Below, piece by piece: positions 8,230-17,609 of a DNA stretch of 64,000 bases. The translations under genes and the position numbers were made by a program. The notes under the pieces were generated by a model. That model did not search any database. It was not told where the DNA came from and was given only the letters and a program-made list of their open reading frames with translations. The stretch is from NCBI RefSeq assembly GCF_025210165.1, contig NZ_JAOASI010000079.1:1-64000 (forward strand). The letters run 5' to 3'. The DNA comes from Tepidibacter sp. Its GTDB lineage: Bacteria > Bacillota > Clostridia > Peptostreptococcales > Peptostreptococcaceae. Positions within the stretch are counted from its first letter, which is position 1, and the number at the start of each line of letters is the position of its first letter.

Positions 8230-9027
8230 ATGAATATATTTCTACATGAATTAAAATCATATAGAAGATCTACTATTATATGGACAGTCTCTTTGATTGT
8301 TGTAGCTATTGTATTTTTTTCAATGTTTCCTTCTTTTTCAAAAGATATTCAAAAACTAACCAATCTATTACAAGGTTTCCCAAAAGCTATAAGAAGTGGT
8401 ATAGGACTTTCCTTAGAAAGTTTTAATAATATTTTAGGATACTATTCTTTTCCCTTAACATTTATAACTTTAATTGGAGCAATTCAAGCTATGAATTTAG
8501 GTACTTCAATCGTATCAAAAGAAGTACATGAAAAAACATCAGATTTTCTTTTAACAAAGCCTATTTCACGAATAGAAATTTTAACTTCTAAATTATTAGC
8601 TGTACTTACATCTTTATTAATTACTAATATTATTTATATAATAGCTACAAATATCATTATTTCTTTTGTAAATAATGAAGACTATAGTTTTAAAATATTT
8701 TTTATGATTTCTATAACATTGTTATTCGTTCAACTAATATTTATGTCACTGGGTGTTATTATCTCAGTTTTATTACCTAAAATCAAATCAGTACTCCCTA
8801 TTTCGCTCTCTACTGTATTTATCTTTTATTTTATAAGTTTTTTAAGTTCGACAGATACTAATGATATGATTAGATATATAACTCCTTTTAAGTATTTTGA
8901 TTCTACTTATATAATAGAAAATGCTCACTATGAGATGCCCTTTATTATTATAACTTTAGTTTTTATTGCAGTTTCTATTGCAGCAAGCTATATTATTTAT
9001 TCAAAAAAAGATATTCATGTTGTTTAA
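8230..9027 (+). CDS. ABC-2 type permease 1
   Basis: 265 residues with six predicted membrane helices (about 15-35, 75-97, 118-140, 155-178, 183-205, 238-258) and the conserved SKEVHEKTSDFLLTKPISR loop that contacts the ATPase. It starts three bases after the ATPase gene, with AAGGAGG overlapping the end of that gene. It is clearly related to the next gene: same length and the same KTxxFLLxKPISR loop, ITPFKYF segment and C-terminal helix. The two therefore arose by tandem duplication and probably pair as a heterodimer. Confidence 0.88.
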   Translation: MNIFLHELKSYRRSTIIWTVSLIVVAIVFFSMFPSFSKDIQKLTNLLQGFPKAIRSGIGLSLESFNNILGYYSFPLTFITLIGAIQAMNLGTSIVSKEVHEKTSDFLLTKPISRIEILTSKLLAVLTSLLITNIIYIIATNIIISFVNNEDYSFKIFFMISITLLFVQLIFMSLGVIISVLLPKIKSVLPISLSTVFIFYFISFLSSTDTNDMIRYITPFKYFDSTYIIENAHYEMPFIIITLVFIAVSIAASYIIYSKKDIHVV

Positions 9028-9060
9028 CGTATTAATTTCAAAATCTAGGAGGCGTAATTA

Positions 9061-9858
9061 ATGAATATATTTATTAGAGAAATGAATGCTAATGTGAAAT
9101 CACTTATAATATGGTGTATAAGTATGATTACAATGATTGGTAGTGGTATGGGTAAATTTGTAGGATTTTCTAAATCAGGTGAATCTATAAACGATATAAT
9201 AGATATATACCCTAAATCTTTATTAAATATACTTGGCATAAGTAAGTTTGATTTGTCAACAGCTATTGGATTTTATGGCGTTCTTTTCTTATATCTTGTA
9301 TTAATTGCTAGTGTACATTCGGTTATGATGGGGTCAAATATTATCTCAAAAGAAGAAATCGATAAAACTACAGAATTTTTACTTGTAAAACCAATTTCAA
9401 GAAATAATGTTATAACTTCAAAACTATTAGCATGTCTTTTAAATATCATAATTCTAAATATAGTTACATTAATTGCATCATTAGTTGCTTTAAACTATTT
9501 TAATGAAAATTATGCATTCTTAAGAAATGTATTAATGTTAATGTTAGGTATGTTTTGTCTTCAACTAATCTTTATGTGCATAGGTTCACTATTAGCTTCT
9601 ATACTCAAAAATACTAAGTCTGCATCTTCTATTTCAACTGGAGTAATTCTTTTAACCTTTATTATATATATGATAACAAATATGCATGATAATCTTGAAA
9701 ATCTAAAATATTTTACTCCTTTTAAATATTTTGAAGCTGAACTTATAATTTTAGAAAATTCTATTAATCCTATTTTTATAATACTTTCATTTATTATTAT
9801 TGGGATATCATTGGTTGGAACATATGTATTTTATAAAAAGAGAGATTTAAAGGTATAA
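9061..9858 (+). CDS. ABC-2 type permease 2
   Basis: 265 residues, the same length and topology as the preceding permease. It shares the SKEEIDKTTEFLLVKPISR loop and the FTPFKYFEAELIILEN segment. The N-terminus has a glycine- and methionine-rich first helix. RBS TAGGAGGCG supports ATG at 9061. As the last gene of the exporter operon it probably supplies the second half of the membrane channel. Confidence 0.88.
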   Translation: MNIFIREMNANVKSLIIWCISMITMIGSGMGKFVGFSKSGESINDIIDIYPKSLLNILGISKFDLSTAIGFYGVLFLYLVLIASVHSVMMGSNIISKEEIDKTTEFLLVKPISRNNVITSKLLACLLNIIILNIVTLIASLVALNYFNENYAFLRNVLMLMLGMFCLQLIFMCIGSLLASILKNTKSASSISTGVILLTFIIYMITNMHDNLENLKYFTPFKYFEAELIILENSINPIFIILSFIIIGISLVGTYVFYKKRDLKV

Positions 9859-9870
9859 TTGTTTGAAATA

Positions 9871-9933
9871 AGGGTTATTAACATCTACTACAATAATATA
9901 TACTTGGTTTTTGTAGTAAATATTAATAACCCT
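9871..9933. terminator. Long interrupted hairpin between convergent genes
   Basis: AGGGTTATTAA (9871-9881) pairs with TTAATAACCCT (9923-9933), and inside it CTACTACAA pairs with TTGTAGTA. No long T-run follows on either strand. It probably acts as a two-way terminator between the ABC operon and scpB, but it could also be a small inverted-repeat element. Confidence 0.55.
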
Positions 9934-9949
9934 GTAATTATATAAATTT

Positions 9950-10477
9950 TTATTCTTGCTTTTCTTCTTGAACAGGTGGTAAATCTTCTATCTTATCAAG
10001 TCCAAATAACTTTAAAAATTCTTCAGTTGTTTTATATATTATAGGCTTTCCTATTTTATTAAGCCTCCCAGCTTCTTTTACAAAGCCATGTTCAACCAAT
10101 GTAGATATGGCCTTATCACACTTGACCCCTCGTATTTCTTCTATCTCCACCTTGGTTATAGGTTGTTTATAAGCTATTATAGTTAATGTTTCAAGAGTAG
10201 CTTGTGTTAAACTTTTCTTTTTTTTAGGCTCAAATAACTTTCGTACATACTCTTGATACTCTTTATTTGTTCCCATTTGATACTTATTTTGAACCTTATA
10301 TATTTGTATTCCTCTGTTTTGTTCTTCATATTCTCTTTGCATTTCTATTAATATCTTTTCTATATCATTAGAACTCGTATCTTCATTTATTATCTCTTTT
10401 ATTTCTCTTACTGTTATAGGATCTGAATATGAAAATAATACAGATTCTATAATATGCTTTATTCTTTTGTTATTCAT
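9950..10477 (-). CDS. scpB: Segregation and condensation protein B
   Basis: 175 residues made of two winged-helix domains (about 1-80 and 85-160). The family motifs RIKHIIESVLFSYSDPITVREI, LEPKKKKSLTQATLETLTIIAYKQPITKVEIEEIRGV and GRLNKIGKPIIYKTTEEFLKLFGL are clear. ScpB pairs with ScpA to form the kleisin complex bound to SMC, which compacts and resolves chromosomes. The start has AGGTAGAGTG upstream. It follows scpA with four bases between them, the standard arrangement. Confidence 0.95.
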   Translation of the reverse strand: MNNKRIKHIIESVLFSYSDPITVREIKEIINEDTSSNDIEKILIEMQREYEEQNRGIQIYKVQNKYQMGTNKEYQEYVRKLFEPKKKKSLTQATLETLTIIAYKQPITKVEIEEIRGVKCDKAISTLVEHGFVKEAGRLNKIGKPIIYKTTEEFLKLFGLDKIEDLPPVQEEKQE

Positions 10478-10481
10478 AAAA

Positions 10482-11186
10482 TCACTCTACCTTTTTAACT
10501 ATTATATCTGATAAATAGTCTTCTTGTTTTACTACTACGTTTTTTGTTTTTATAAGTTCAAGAACAGATAAAAAAGTTACTATAATTTCTTCTTTATCTG
10601 AAGTTTTTATTAAATTTTTAAATAATAAGCTTCCTTTTTTATCTACTTGCTCTTTGACATAATAAATTTTTTCTTCTATTGATATAGTACTTTTTTTATA
10701 TATTGCATCTAATTTATTTTCCGTTTTTTCTTTTCTTATTTCCTTAACAACACTTGGTAAGAACTTAATAAGCATATCTATATTTAAATTTGATAAATCC
10801 ATTTTTTCTTCTATATAAACTTCTTCTTTTTTTCTGTAAAATACCCCTTCCCCTAAGTACATTCTATCCTTTAGATAACTTGATGCATTTTTAAAGTTTT
10901 TATATTCTATAAGCTGCTGCATAAGCTCTGTTCTAGGGTCTTCTTCTTCTTCATTTTTTTTATAAAGTAAGTATTTAGATTTAATTTCAAGAAGTTTACA
11001 CGCCATTCTTATAAAATCACTAGTTATCTCAAGATCCATTTTACCCATTTCATCTAAATAATCTAGATACTGATTTGTTATTTCAAAAATAGATATATCA
11101 TATATATCTATTTTATTTTTTGCTATTAAATCATATAAAAGATCCATTGGGCCTTCATAACAATTTAAAGCTATATTATATCCCAT
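10482..11186 (-). CDS. scpA: Segregation and condensation protein A (kleisin)
   Basis: 234 residues. The N-terminus has YEGPMDLLYDLIAKNKIDIYDISIFEITNQYLDYL, the SMC-neck-binding helical domain. The middle has LLEIKSKYLL, and the C-terminus is a winged helix (FLSVLELIKTKNVVVKQ). It bridges the SMC heads together with ScpB. I place the start at ATG 11186, six bases after AGGGTG. The GTG at 11195 lies inside that RBS. It is preceded immediately by the M50 protease gene, as in many Firmicutes. Confidence 0.95.
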   Translation of the reverse strand: MGYNIALNCYEGPMDLLYDLIAKNKIDIYDISIFEITNQYLDYLDEMGKMDLEITSDFIRMACKLLEIKSKYLLYKKNEEEEDPRTELMQQLIEYKNFKNASSYLKDRMYLGEGVFYRKKEEVYIEEKMDLSNLNIDMLIKFLPSVVKEIRKEKTENKLDAIYKKSTISIEEKIYYVKEQVDKKGSLLFKNLIKTSDKEEIIVTFLSVLELIKTKNVVVKQEDYLSDIIVKKVE

Positions 11187-11196
11187 TTCAATCACC

Positions 11197-11790
11197 CTAA
11201 ACTATAATATTTATTACTCTTAATATAGCATTATATATAGGATACGCAACTATACCTATATTATCAGTAACAATTAATATTACTAATATAATACTTCCTA
11301 TATGCTCATATTTAAAATAATAATAATGCAATTTATTTGGAAGAATAGATAGTATAATCTTTGAACCATCTAGGGGAGGTATAGGTAATAAATTAAATAC
11401 AGCAAATCCAATGTTTATACTTGCCGCAGCTGAAATTATATTGTTTAGAACATACATATCTATATATATTTTTTCATATTTATATAAATATAAACATAAT
11501 ATTGCAAGTATTATATTACAAACAACTCCTGCTATTGAAACTATGAACAGTCCTATTCTTTCATTCTTAAATTTATTAGAATTAATAGGAACAGGCCTAG
11601 CCCATCCAAAATGAGCAATAATTAGCATCAAAAACCCTATAGGATCTATATGCTTTAAAGGATTTAAAGAAAGTCTTCCAGCCTTCTTTGCTGTATCATC
11701 TCCTAGTATATATGCTGCATACCCATGCCCAAATTCATGTATAGATATAGCCATTAATATTCCAGGAAAAATTATTAAAAAATCAATCAT
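11197..11790 (-). CDS. Site-2 protease family (M50) membrane metalloprotease
   Basis: About 197 residues with four to six membrane helices. The zinc motif HEFGH is in the first helix (about residue 18-22), and the second metal-binding region NLLPIPPLDGSKI gives the Asp ligand. The GDDTAKKAGRLSLNPLKHIDPIG loop is typical of the YwhC/Rv-type M50B group that sits next to scpA. I chose the ATG at 11790, ten bases after GGAG; an ATG three codons earlier abuts the RBS. These enzymes cut membrane-spanning substrates. Its substrate is not known. Confidence 0.9.
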   Translation of the reverse strand: MIDFLIIFPGILMAISIHEFGHGYAAYILGDDTAKKAGRLSLNPLKHIDPIGFLMLIIAHFGWARPVPINSNKFKNERIGLFIVSIAGVVCNIILAILCLYLYKYEKIYIDMYVLNNIISAAASINIGFAVFNLLPIPPLDGSKIILSILPNKLHYYYFKYEHIGSIILVILIVTDNIGIVAYPIYNAILRVINIIV

Positions 11791-11999
11791 GTTTTTCATT
11801 CTCCATTCTTATTCTACGATACTACTTATTATAACAAACTCACATATTTTTTTAAAGAAATTTAATTTTATCCAGAACTTAACAATTTAGTAAAATTAGA
11901 ACTCATCTAAATAAAGTTCAACTTTATATCTAAGTAGCATAAAATATATATAGTTCATACTATAAAAAGAAGACGAATAATATAGAAAGGAGCTTTTTT

Positions 12000-12248
12000 A
12001 TGAAAGGTTTTTGTAGCGAATTAGCTTGTCTACTAGAAAGTGAAGCATTCCAATGTTTTTTAAATTCAGATAAAATTAAATTGGCACAAGTCAATGCGCT
12101 AACTTCGCTACTTATAAAAAATAATATAGATTTTGATTCTATATTTACCTCAAAAACTCGCAGAAATCCAGCAACACTTACAATAACAGTAGTTGTAAAT
12201 GAATGTACTAGAATCTCTAGAAAATTTACATTTAGCTCTTGTGATTAA
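12000..12248 (+). CDS. Hypothetical 82-aa protein
   Basis: 82 residues with an excellent RBS (GAAAGGAGC, seven bases before ATG). It has five Cys (at about 5, 10, 19, 68 and 81) and no membrane segment. The first half looks helical (LACLLESEAFQCFLN) and the second beta-rich (ATLTITVVVNECTRISRKFTFSS). I do not recognise it. It precedes a YhcN-type spore lipoprotein gene. A CATACTATA about 40 bases upstream resembles the -10 box of mother-cell sigma factors, though the -35 is not convincing. A sporulation role is only a guess. Confidence 0.65.
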   Translation: MKGFCSELACLLESEAFQCFLNSDKIKLAQVNALTSLLIKNNIDFDSIFTSKTRRNPATLTITVVVNECTRISRKFTFSSCD

Positions 12249-12332
12249 TTTTGAATTTTTTTCATATCTTGCTAATTATCTAATATTATAAAATTCCTCC
12301 AAATAGAAAAACTATTTATAGGAGGTGTATTT

Positions 12333-12980
12333 ATGAAAAAAAATTCAAAACCACTAATTTATACCGCAGTAACAGTACTTGGTTTATCTACATTTATGAT
12401 AGGCTGTACTAATGAACAAGCTGCTAGAAATCGAATGGATAGAAATGTATCACCTAATTATCAAACAACATATCCTAATACCGCAAATAACTTTAGAGGA
12501 ATCCCTTATACAGGATATGTAGGAAATACTAAAAATCCAAATTATAATCCTAATAATTATACAGGTTATGTAGGAAATACTAAGACACCTAATTATAACC
12601 CTAATAATTATACAGGAAATACAGGAAATGCAAATTATAATTATCAAAATAATATGAATAACAAAAATGCAGGTTTAAATAACACAATAAGAAATAAATG
12701 TAACAATCTACAGGGAGTAGATGATTGTTCCGTAGCTGTAAGTGGAGATACTTGTATTGTTGCTGTAGATCCAAAAGGAAATTTAAATGAAGCTTTAAAA
12801 AGTCAAATAGAATCTACTTGTAAGAATTCGGATAAGACTATAGCAAAAGTAGTTATAACTCAAGACAATAATGTATATGATCAATTACAAAACTTAGGAC
12901 AAGGTGTTAAATCTGGAAGACCTATAACAGATATTAACAATGAGATTCAAAATATATTCGACAGATTAGGTAATAGATAA
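12333..12980 (+). CDS. YhcN/YlaJ family sporulation lipoprotein
   Basis: 215 residues. The signal peptide ends in a lipobox (FMIGC, Cys at about residue 25). An Asn/Tyr/Gly/Pro-rich linker (about 40-115) contains repeats of TGYVGNTK-x-PNYNPNNY, two full copies and a partial third. The YhcN/YlaJ domain (about 120-215) contains QGVDDCSVAVSGDTCIVAV. Relatives are inner-membrane lipoproteins of the forespore linked to germination and spore outgrowth. RBS AGGAGGTG supports the ATG. The repeat linker is likely to vary in length between strains. Confidence 0.9.
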   Translation: MKKNSKPLIYTAVTVLGLSTFMIGCTNEQAARNRMDRNVSPNYQTTYPNTANNFRGIPYTGYVGNTKNPNYNPNNYTGYVGNTKTPNYNPNNYTGNTGNANYNYQNNMNNKNAGLNNTIRNKCNNLQGVDDCSVAVSGDTCIVAVDPKGNLNEALKSQIESTCKNSDKTIAKVVITQDNNVYDQLQNLGQGVKSGRPITDINNEIQNIFDRLGNR

Positions 12981-12984
12981 TAAA

Positions 12985-13020
12985 AAAAACAGTCTAAGTA
13001 AAACTTAGACTGTTTTTTTA
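12985..13020 (+). terminator. Terminator of the YhcN/YlaJ gene
   Basis: ACAGTCTAAG / CTTAGACTGT stem with a TAAAA loop and T7. Confidence 0.88.
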
Positions 13021-13045
13021 TTCTATAGAAAATTACATCATTTAT

Positions 13046-13130
13046 ACTTTGAACTGTTTTTGAGAAACGGAGCCTGTAAGGATCGTTGGCAACATGAGTC
13101 ACCGCGTTAGCGAGTAGACGAATTTTTTAT
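13046..13130 (+). repeat. 85-bp dispersed repeat, copy 2
   Basis: Matches 7166-7250 and is in the same orientation. It ends three bases before the 3' end of the minus-strand dacF gene, so on that strand it would form the 3' untranslated region. No ORF. See copy 1. Confidence 0.85.
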
Positions 13131-13132
13131 TT

Positions 13133-14275
13133 TTAATTGAATATTGAGTTTAAAACCTTATTTAACATTTTTATATAACCAGCTTTTTTAATATCTTTAT
13201 TTGATACTAAATTAGACTTCATAACAACCTTTTTATCTTTATATATTTGAACCTCTCCTATTTTTTGACCTTTCTTAATAGGGAATTTAAAATTTTCATC
13301 TATAACTATTTTCTTACTAAAATCTTTTTTATCTCCTTTTTTGTTTAAATAGTAAAGAGGTTTTTCACATGTAAGTTCTATGTTCTCAGGATCTGCTTTT
13401 TCTAATTTTATTTTCTTTACTGCTTGTCCTTGATCATATATTTTTACAGTTTCATAATTGGCAAATCCATAGTTTAATAAAGATGATGCTTCATTAAATC
13501 TTTCTTTAGACGAAGGTGCACCTAATACCACAGCTATTAATGTTAAATCATTTCTAGTTGCTGATGCTGATAAACAAAATTTAGCTTCATTTGTAAATCC
13601 AGTTTTTATACCATTAGCACCTTTATAGAATCTTATAAGCTTATTAGTGTTTACAAGTCCTATTTTCTTTTGTTTTTTACCTACTATAATTTCATCCATC
13701 CATATTTTTAAATATTTATGAATGTCTTTATGCTTTATTAACTCTTTTGACATTAATGATATATCATAGGCACTTGTGTAATGATCTTCTACAGGTAATC
13801 CATTTGTATTTGCAAAGTGTGTATCTTTCATTCCTAATTCTTGTGCTTTTTCATTCATTTTCTTTACAAAGGCTTCTTCACTTCCATATATGTGCTCTGC
13901 CATAGCTACACATCCATCATTAGCAGAAGCAACAGCTATACCTTTAATTAATTCATCAACCGTTTTGACTTCTCCAGGTTCTAGAAATAATTGGCTTCCT
14001 CCCATACTAGATGCTTTTTCACTTATAGTCACCTTATCATCTAATTTTATTCTTCCCTCACTCAAAGCTTCCATAGTAAGTAGCATACTCATTATCTTTG
14101 TTACACTAGCTGGAGGTAATTTTTCATGAGAATTTTTCTCATATAGAATAGTTCCGCTATTTGCATCTATCAATATAGCAGATTTTGAACTTAATTTCAT
14201 ATCTTCATTTGCAAATGAAGTAAATGAAGATATGATCATTATCATAGTTAAAACTAAACTTAACTTTTTTTTCAT
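13133..14275 (-). CDS. dacF: D-alanyl-D-alanine carboxypeptidase (penicillin-binding protein, DacF type)
   Basis: 380 residues after a signal peptide (cleavage near SFA-NED). It has the serine peptidase S11 motifs: SVTK (Ser about 57, Lys about 60), SAN (about 112) and KTG (about 220). A C-terminal PBP5_C beta domain and an amphipathic end that may bind the membrane follow. It trims the D-Ala from peptidoglycan stem peptides. ATG at 14275 follows GAGGTG by six bases; the earlier GTG is part of that RBS. In Bacillus the dacF paralogue is forespore-expressed. Which of the several DacA/B/F roles applies here is not certain. Confidence 0.9.
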   Translation of the reverse strand: MKKKLSLVLTMIMIISSFTSFANEDMKLSSKSAILIDANSGTILYEKNSHEKLPPASVTKIMSMLLTMEALSEGRIKLDDKVTISEKASSMGGSQLFLEPGEVKTVDELIKGIAVASANDGCVAMAEHIYGSEEAFVKKMNEKAQELGMKDTHFANTNGLPVEDHYTSAYDISLMSKELIKHKDIHKYLKIWMDEIIVGKKQKKIGLVNTNKLIRFYKGANGIKTGFTNEAKFCLSASATRNDLTLIAVVLGAPSSKERFNEASSLLNYGFANYETVKIYDQGQAVKKIKLEKADPENIELTCEKPLYYLNKKGDKKDFSKKIVIDENFKFPIKKGQKIGEVQIYKDKKVVMKSNLVSNKDIKKAGYIKMLNKVLNSIFN

Positions 14276-14364
14276 TTTTTTCACCTCATCTCATTTTAGT
14301 TATATTTTGACACTTTAAAGGGTTTATTATACAATTTGAGATTTGGTAAAAAAAAGAATAATCA

Positions 14365-14399
14365 AAAGGATGCAATTAATATTAATTGCATCCTTTTCT
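14365..14399 (-). terminator. Terminator after the RNase J gene
   Basis: AAAGGATGCAATTAAT / ATTAATTGCATCCTTT, a 16-bp perfect stem. It lies just after the minus-strand gene ending at 14409. Confidence 0.85.
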
Positions 14400-14408
14400 A
14401 CTATCTAT

Positions 14409-16070
14409 TTAAACTTCCATAATTATAGGTAATATCATAGGATTTCTCTTAGTTTTTTCATATAAATAATTCTTAAGCTCATCCTTTATAGCATTTTTTA
14501 AATATGCCCATTCTCTTATTTGCTTAGTTTCACATTGAGTTAAAGCTTCTCTTACAACAACTTTTGCTTTATCTATTAAATCTTCTGATTCTCTAACATA
14601 TACAAAACCTCTTGAAATTATATCAGGACCTGCTATAACTTTTCCATTTTCCTTTGATATAGTTACAACAACCACCATAAGTCCATCTTCTGATAAATGC
14701 TTTCTATCTCTTAAAACTATATTTCCAACATCTCCAACTCCAAGTCCATCTACAAGTATGTTTCCAGAAGGAACATAACCTGCTAGCCTTGCGTGGTTTC
14801 TCCCAAATTCAACAACAGATCCTGTATTTATTGTAAATATATTTTCACTTGGCATTCCTAATGATTTTGCAAGTTCAGCATGTTGCTTTAAGTGCCTATA
14901 TTCTCCATGAACAGGTATGAAGTATTTAGGCTTGACTAGTCTGTGCATAAGCTTTAATTCTTCTTTGCAAGCGTGACCTGAAACATGTATATCAGCTAAA
15001 TCATCATATATAACATCTGCCCCTTTTTCAAATAACTGATTTATAACCCTTGAAACCGTTTTTTCATTTCCAGGTATAGCATGAGCAGATATTATTACTA
15101 AGTCTCCTTTTTCAATTTCCATTTTTTTATGCTCTGATGCTGCCATTCTAGAAAGAGCTGACATAGGCTCTCCTTGAGATCCTGTAGTTATTATAACCAA
15201 CTCATTGTGATCATAATTGTTTATTTCATTAAGATCTATCAATATATCCTCAGGAAGAGTTAAGTATCCTAACTCCTTAGCTACATTAACTACATTGACC
15301 ATAGATCTTCCAGACACTGCTACCTTTTTATTATACTTGTAAGCACAGTTTATTATTTGCTGTACTCTATGTATATTAGAAGCAAAAGTAGCAACTATTA
15401 TTCTTTTCTTAGCCCCTTTAAATATATCATCTAGAGATGAACCGACTGTTCTCTCAGACATTGTAGAACCCGATCTTTCAGCATTAGTTGAATCAGCTAA
15501 CATAACCAGAACTCCCTTTTTACCAAGTTCTGCTATTCTATGAAAATCCATAACATCTCCATCAATAGGAGTATAATCTATTTTAAAGTCCCCCGTATGG
15601 AATATTACTCCTAGTTCTGTGTGAATAGCTATTGAACACGCATCTGGTATACTATGAGTAGCTTTTATAAATTCAACTTCCATTAAATTAGTCTTTATTT
15701 TATCCTTAGGCTTAACTATGTTAAGATTTACATTGTTAAGTCTATGCTCCTTTAACTTTACATCTACAAGTCCTATAGTTAATTTAGTTCCATATACAGG
15801 TACATTTATCTTTTTTAATACATAAGGAAGAGCTCCTATATGGTCCTCATGTCCATGAGTTAAGAATATACCTTTTACTCTATCCTTATTCTTTAAAAGA
15901 TAACTAATATCAGGTATAACTATATCTATACCTAACATTTCATCTTCTGGAAAGCTAAGACCGCAATCTATAACTATTATTTCATCTTTATACTCAATAG
16001 CAGTCATATTCTTTCCTATCTCACTTAATCCTCCAAGAGGAATTATTTTTAACTTGTTCGATTTTCTCAT
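14409..16070 (-). CDS. rnj: Ribonuclease J
   Basis: About 553 residues. A metallo-beta-lactamase domain carries HGHEDHIGA and the GDFKID and HVSGHA ligands. Beta-CASP motifs and a C-terminal domain (about 450-553) follow. RNase J has 5'-3' exonuclease and endonuclease activity in mRNA turnover and rRNA maturation. AAAGGAGATG precedes the start. ATG at 16070 is preferred, but the TTG one codon earlier is also possible; the ATG at 16082 is too close to the RBS. Monocistronic, with its own terminator. Confidence 0.95.
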   Translation of the reverse strand: MRKSNKLKIIPLGGLSEIGKNMTAIEYKDEIIVIDCGLSFPEDEMLGIDIVIPDISYLLKNKDRVKGIFLTHGHEDHIGALPYVLKKINVPVYGTKLTIGLVDVKLKEHRLNNVNLNIVKPKDKIKTNLMEVEFIKATHSIPDACSIAIHTELGVIFHTGDFKIDYTPIDGDVMDFHRIAELGKKGVLVMLADSTNAERSGSTMSERTVGSSLDDIFKGAKKRIIVATFASNIHRVQQIINCAYKYNKKVAVSGRSMVNVVNVAKELGYLTLPEDILIDLNEINNYDHNELVIITTGSQGEPMSALSRMAASEHKKMEIEKGDLVIISAHAIPGNEKTVSRVINQLFEKGADVIYDDLADIHVSGHACKEELKLMHRLVKPKYFIPVHGEYRHLKQHAELAKSLGMPSENIFTINTGSVVEFGRNHARLAGYVPSGNILVDGLGVGDVGNIVLRDRKHLSEDGLMVVVVTISKENGKVIAGPDIISRGFVYVRESEDLIDKAKVVVREALTQCETKQIREWAYLKNAIKDELKNYLYEKTKRNPMILPIIMEV

Positions 16071-16278
16071 CAATAAAATCATCTCCTTTTATATTTAAAT
16101 TGTCCGTTTTACCCGTTCATTGTTTTAAATAGGTAATAATAAAAAACGTCCAACTATTACCATAGTACTTATACATTTTACCATATATCCATATATATTT
16201 AATAGAATAATTTTTTGACAAATTTATTTTATTTTGATATTCTCAAATTAAATCTTATCTAAATCAAGGAGGTTACCT

Positions 16279-17019
16279 ATGAGAGGCGTAAGTCACTTTG
16301 CAATAGGAGTATTGACAATTGTAGAAACTTCGATTCTAATCGACAAACCACTTTCTCCATTAACATTCATGATTTCTTCATTTTGTTCCTTGCTTCCAGA
16401 CATAGATGAATCTCATTCTACAGTTTCTAATTTATTGATAAAAAGTTCATTCTCTAAAGCAATTTATAGATATACACTTTACTTAATTAATATGATTACT
16501 TTTTTTATATTAATATATATAAATAAAAATCTAACTTTTAATTTTATACTAAGCTTCATACTTATAATATTCATAGAAAATAAATTAAAACATACTACAC
16601 TTCGCAAATCATTATTTTCTGCTTTATCATTCATATTATGCTTATCTTTATATTATATAAAAGCTCCATTTGCTTTTATTTCATTAGCTATATTTATAGG
16701 AGTAGCCCCTTGGCTAAAACACAGAGGCTTTACTCATAGTTTGATAGGTATTCTACTTTTTTATTTTTTATTAAAAGAAATAGAAATATTAATAAGCTGC
16801 CCATACCTTGCACTATTTAGCTCAATTAGTTATGCTTCACATATATTATTAGGTGATATTTTTACTAAAATGGGTATACCTATATTTTATCCTATATCTA
16901 ACAAAAAAATTTCTATAGCACCATTTAAAGTTGGAAGCTTATCTGGTAATATATTTGAATTAGTATATACCTTCGTATATTTTTTGATAGTTATATGTAC
17001 ATTTAAATATAAGCTTTGA
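16279..17019 (+). CDS. YdjM/DUF457-type membrane-bound metal-dependent hydrolase
   Basis: 246 residues with about six membrane helices. The family motifs are present: an N-terminal RGVSHFAIG, LLPDIDESHS (Asp/His metal ligands), WLKHRGFTHSLIG and SHILLGDIFTKMGIPIFYP. YdjM in E. coli is SOS-controlled, but no LexA box is visible here. RBS AAGGAGG lies seven bases upstream. Function unknown beyond the family. Confidence 0.85.
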   Translation: MRGVSHFAIGVLTIVETSILIDKPLSPLTFMISSFCSLLPDIDESHSTVSNLLIKSSFSKAIYRYTLYLINMITFFILIYINKNLTFNFILSFILIIFIENKLKHTTLRKSLFSALSFILCLSLYYIKAPFAFISLAIFIGVAPWLKHRGFTHSLIGILLFYFLLKEIEILISCPYLALFSSISYASHILLGDIFTKMGIPIFYPISNKKISIAPFKVGSLSGNIFELVYTFVYFLIVICTFKYKL

Positions 17020-17027
17020 TTTTTAAA

Positions 17028-17056
17028 AACCCCATGGCAAATGCCACGGGGCTTAT
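17028..17056. terminator. Two-way terminator between the DUF457 gene and fur
   Basis: CCCCATGGCA / TGCCACGGGG stem with an AA loop. It lies between convergent genes and overlaps the end of the fur gene. Confidence 0.75.
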
Positions 17057-17487
17057 TTACAGCTATTACACATACCAAAAAACTTCACATCGTGATCAAA
17101 TATTTTAAATCCATAATTTTTTTCTATTTGCTCTTCTAATGTTTCCAGTAAATCCTCTTCAACTTCCATTATTTTATTACATTTTTTACATATAAGATGA
17201 TGATGATTATGCGCTTCGTCATTTGAATTAATTTCATATCTACAGCAACCATCATCTAAGTTAAGTTTAGATACAGCTCCTATATCATCTAATAATTGAA
17301 GAGTCCTATATACAGTTGCAAGCCCAATTTCAGGACACTCTACCTTAACTAAATCATATATTTCTTCACTATTCAAATGTTTTCCTTCATTCTTTATCAT
17401 TATGTCTACTATAGATCTTCTCTGTGGAGTTAACTTATATCCTTCTTCTTTTAATTTAAGTTTTACTGCGTCTATATAATTTTCCAT
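17053..17487 (-). CDS. fur: Fur-family transcriptional regulator
   Basis: 144 residues. The winged-helix domain is at about 1-85 (YKLTPQRRSIVDIM, EIGLATVYRTLQLLDDIGAV). The dimer/metal domain has HNHHHLICKKCNKIMEVEED and a second Cys pair MCNSC, both of the structural-zinc CxxC type. The sequence reads as classical Fur more than Zur or PerR because of HNHHHLIC and the position near feoAB, which has a Fur-like promoter. RBS TAGGTGATT. Expected role: Fe(II)-dependent repression of iron uptake. Confidence 0.85.
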   Translation of the reverse strand: MENYIDAVKLKLKEEGYKLTPQRRSIVDIMIKNEGKHLNSEEIYDLVKVECPEIGLATVYRTLQLLDDIGAVSKLNLDDGCCRYEINSNDEAHNHHHLICKKCNKIMEVEEDLLETLEEQIEKNYGFKIFDHDVKFFGMCNSCK

Positions 17488-17609
17488 TTAATCACCTACA
17501 TTTTCAAATAATAATTCTTTTCATTTAATATTTTATCTAAATATCTTGTTAATGTCAAGTTTTATCAATTGATATTTTTTCAACTGATAATTTAATTTTT
17601 AAATCGATG

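Noticed and set aside
12500..12640. Possible CRISPR-like or satellite array
   Set aside because: The repeats are in frame inside the lipoprotein gene and encode its Asn/Tyr/Gly linker. There are no spacers.
12450..12647. Minus-strand 65-aa ORF rich in Ile and Cys
   Set aside because: It is the shadow of the repeated linker of the YhcN/YlaJ lipoprotein. The periodicity comes from those repeats.
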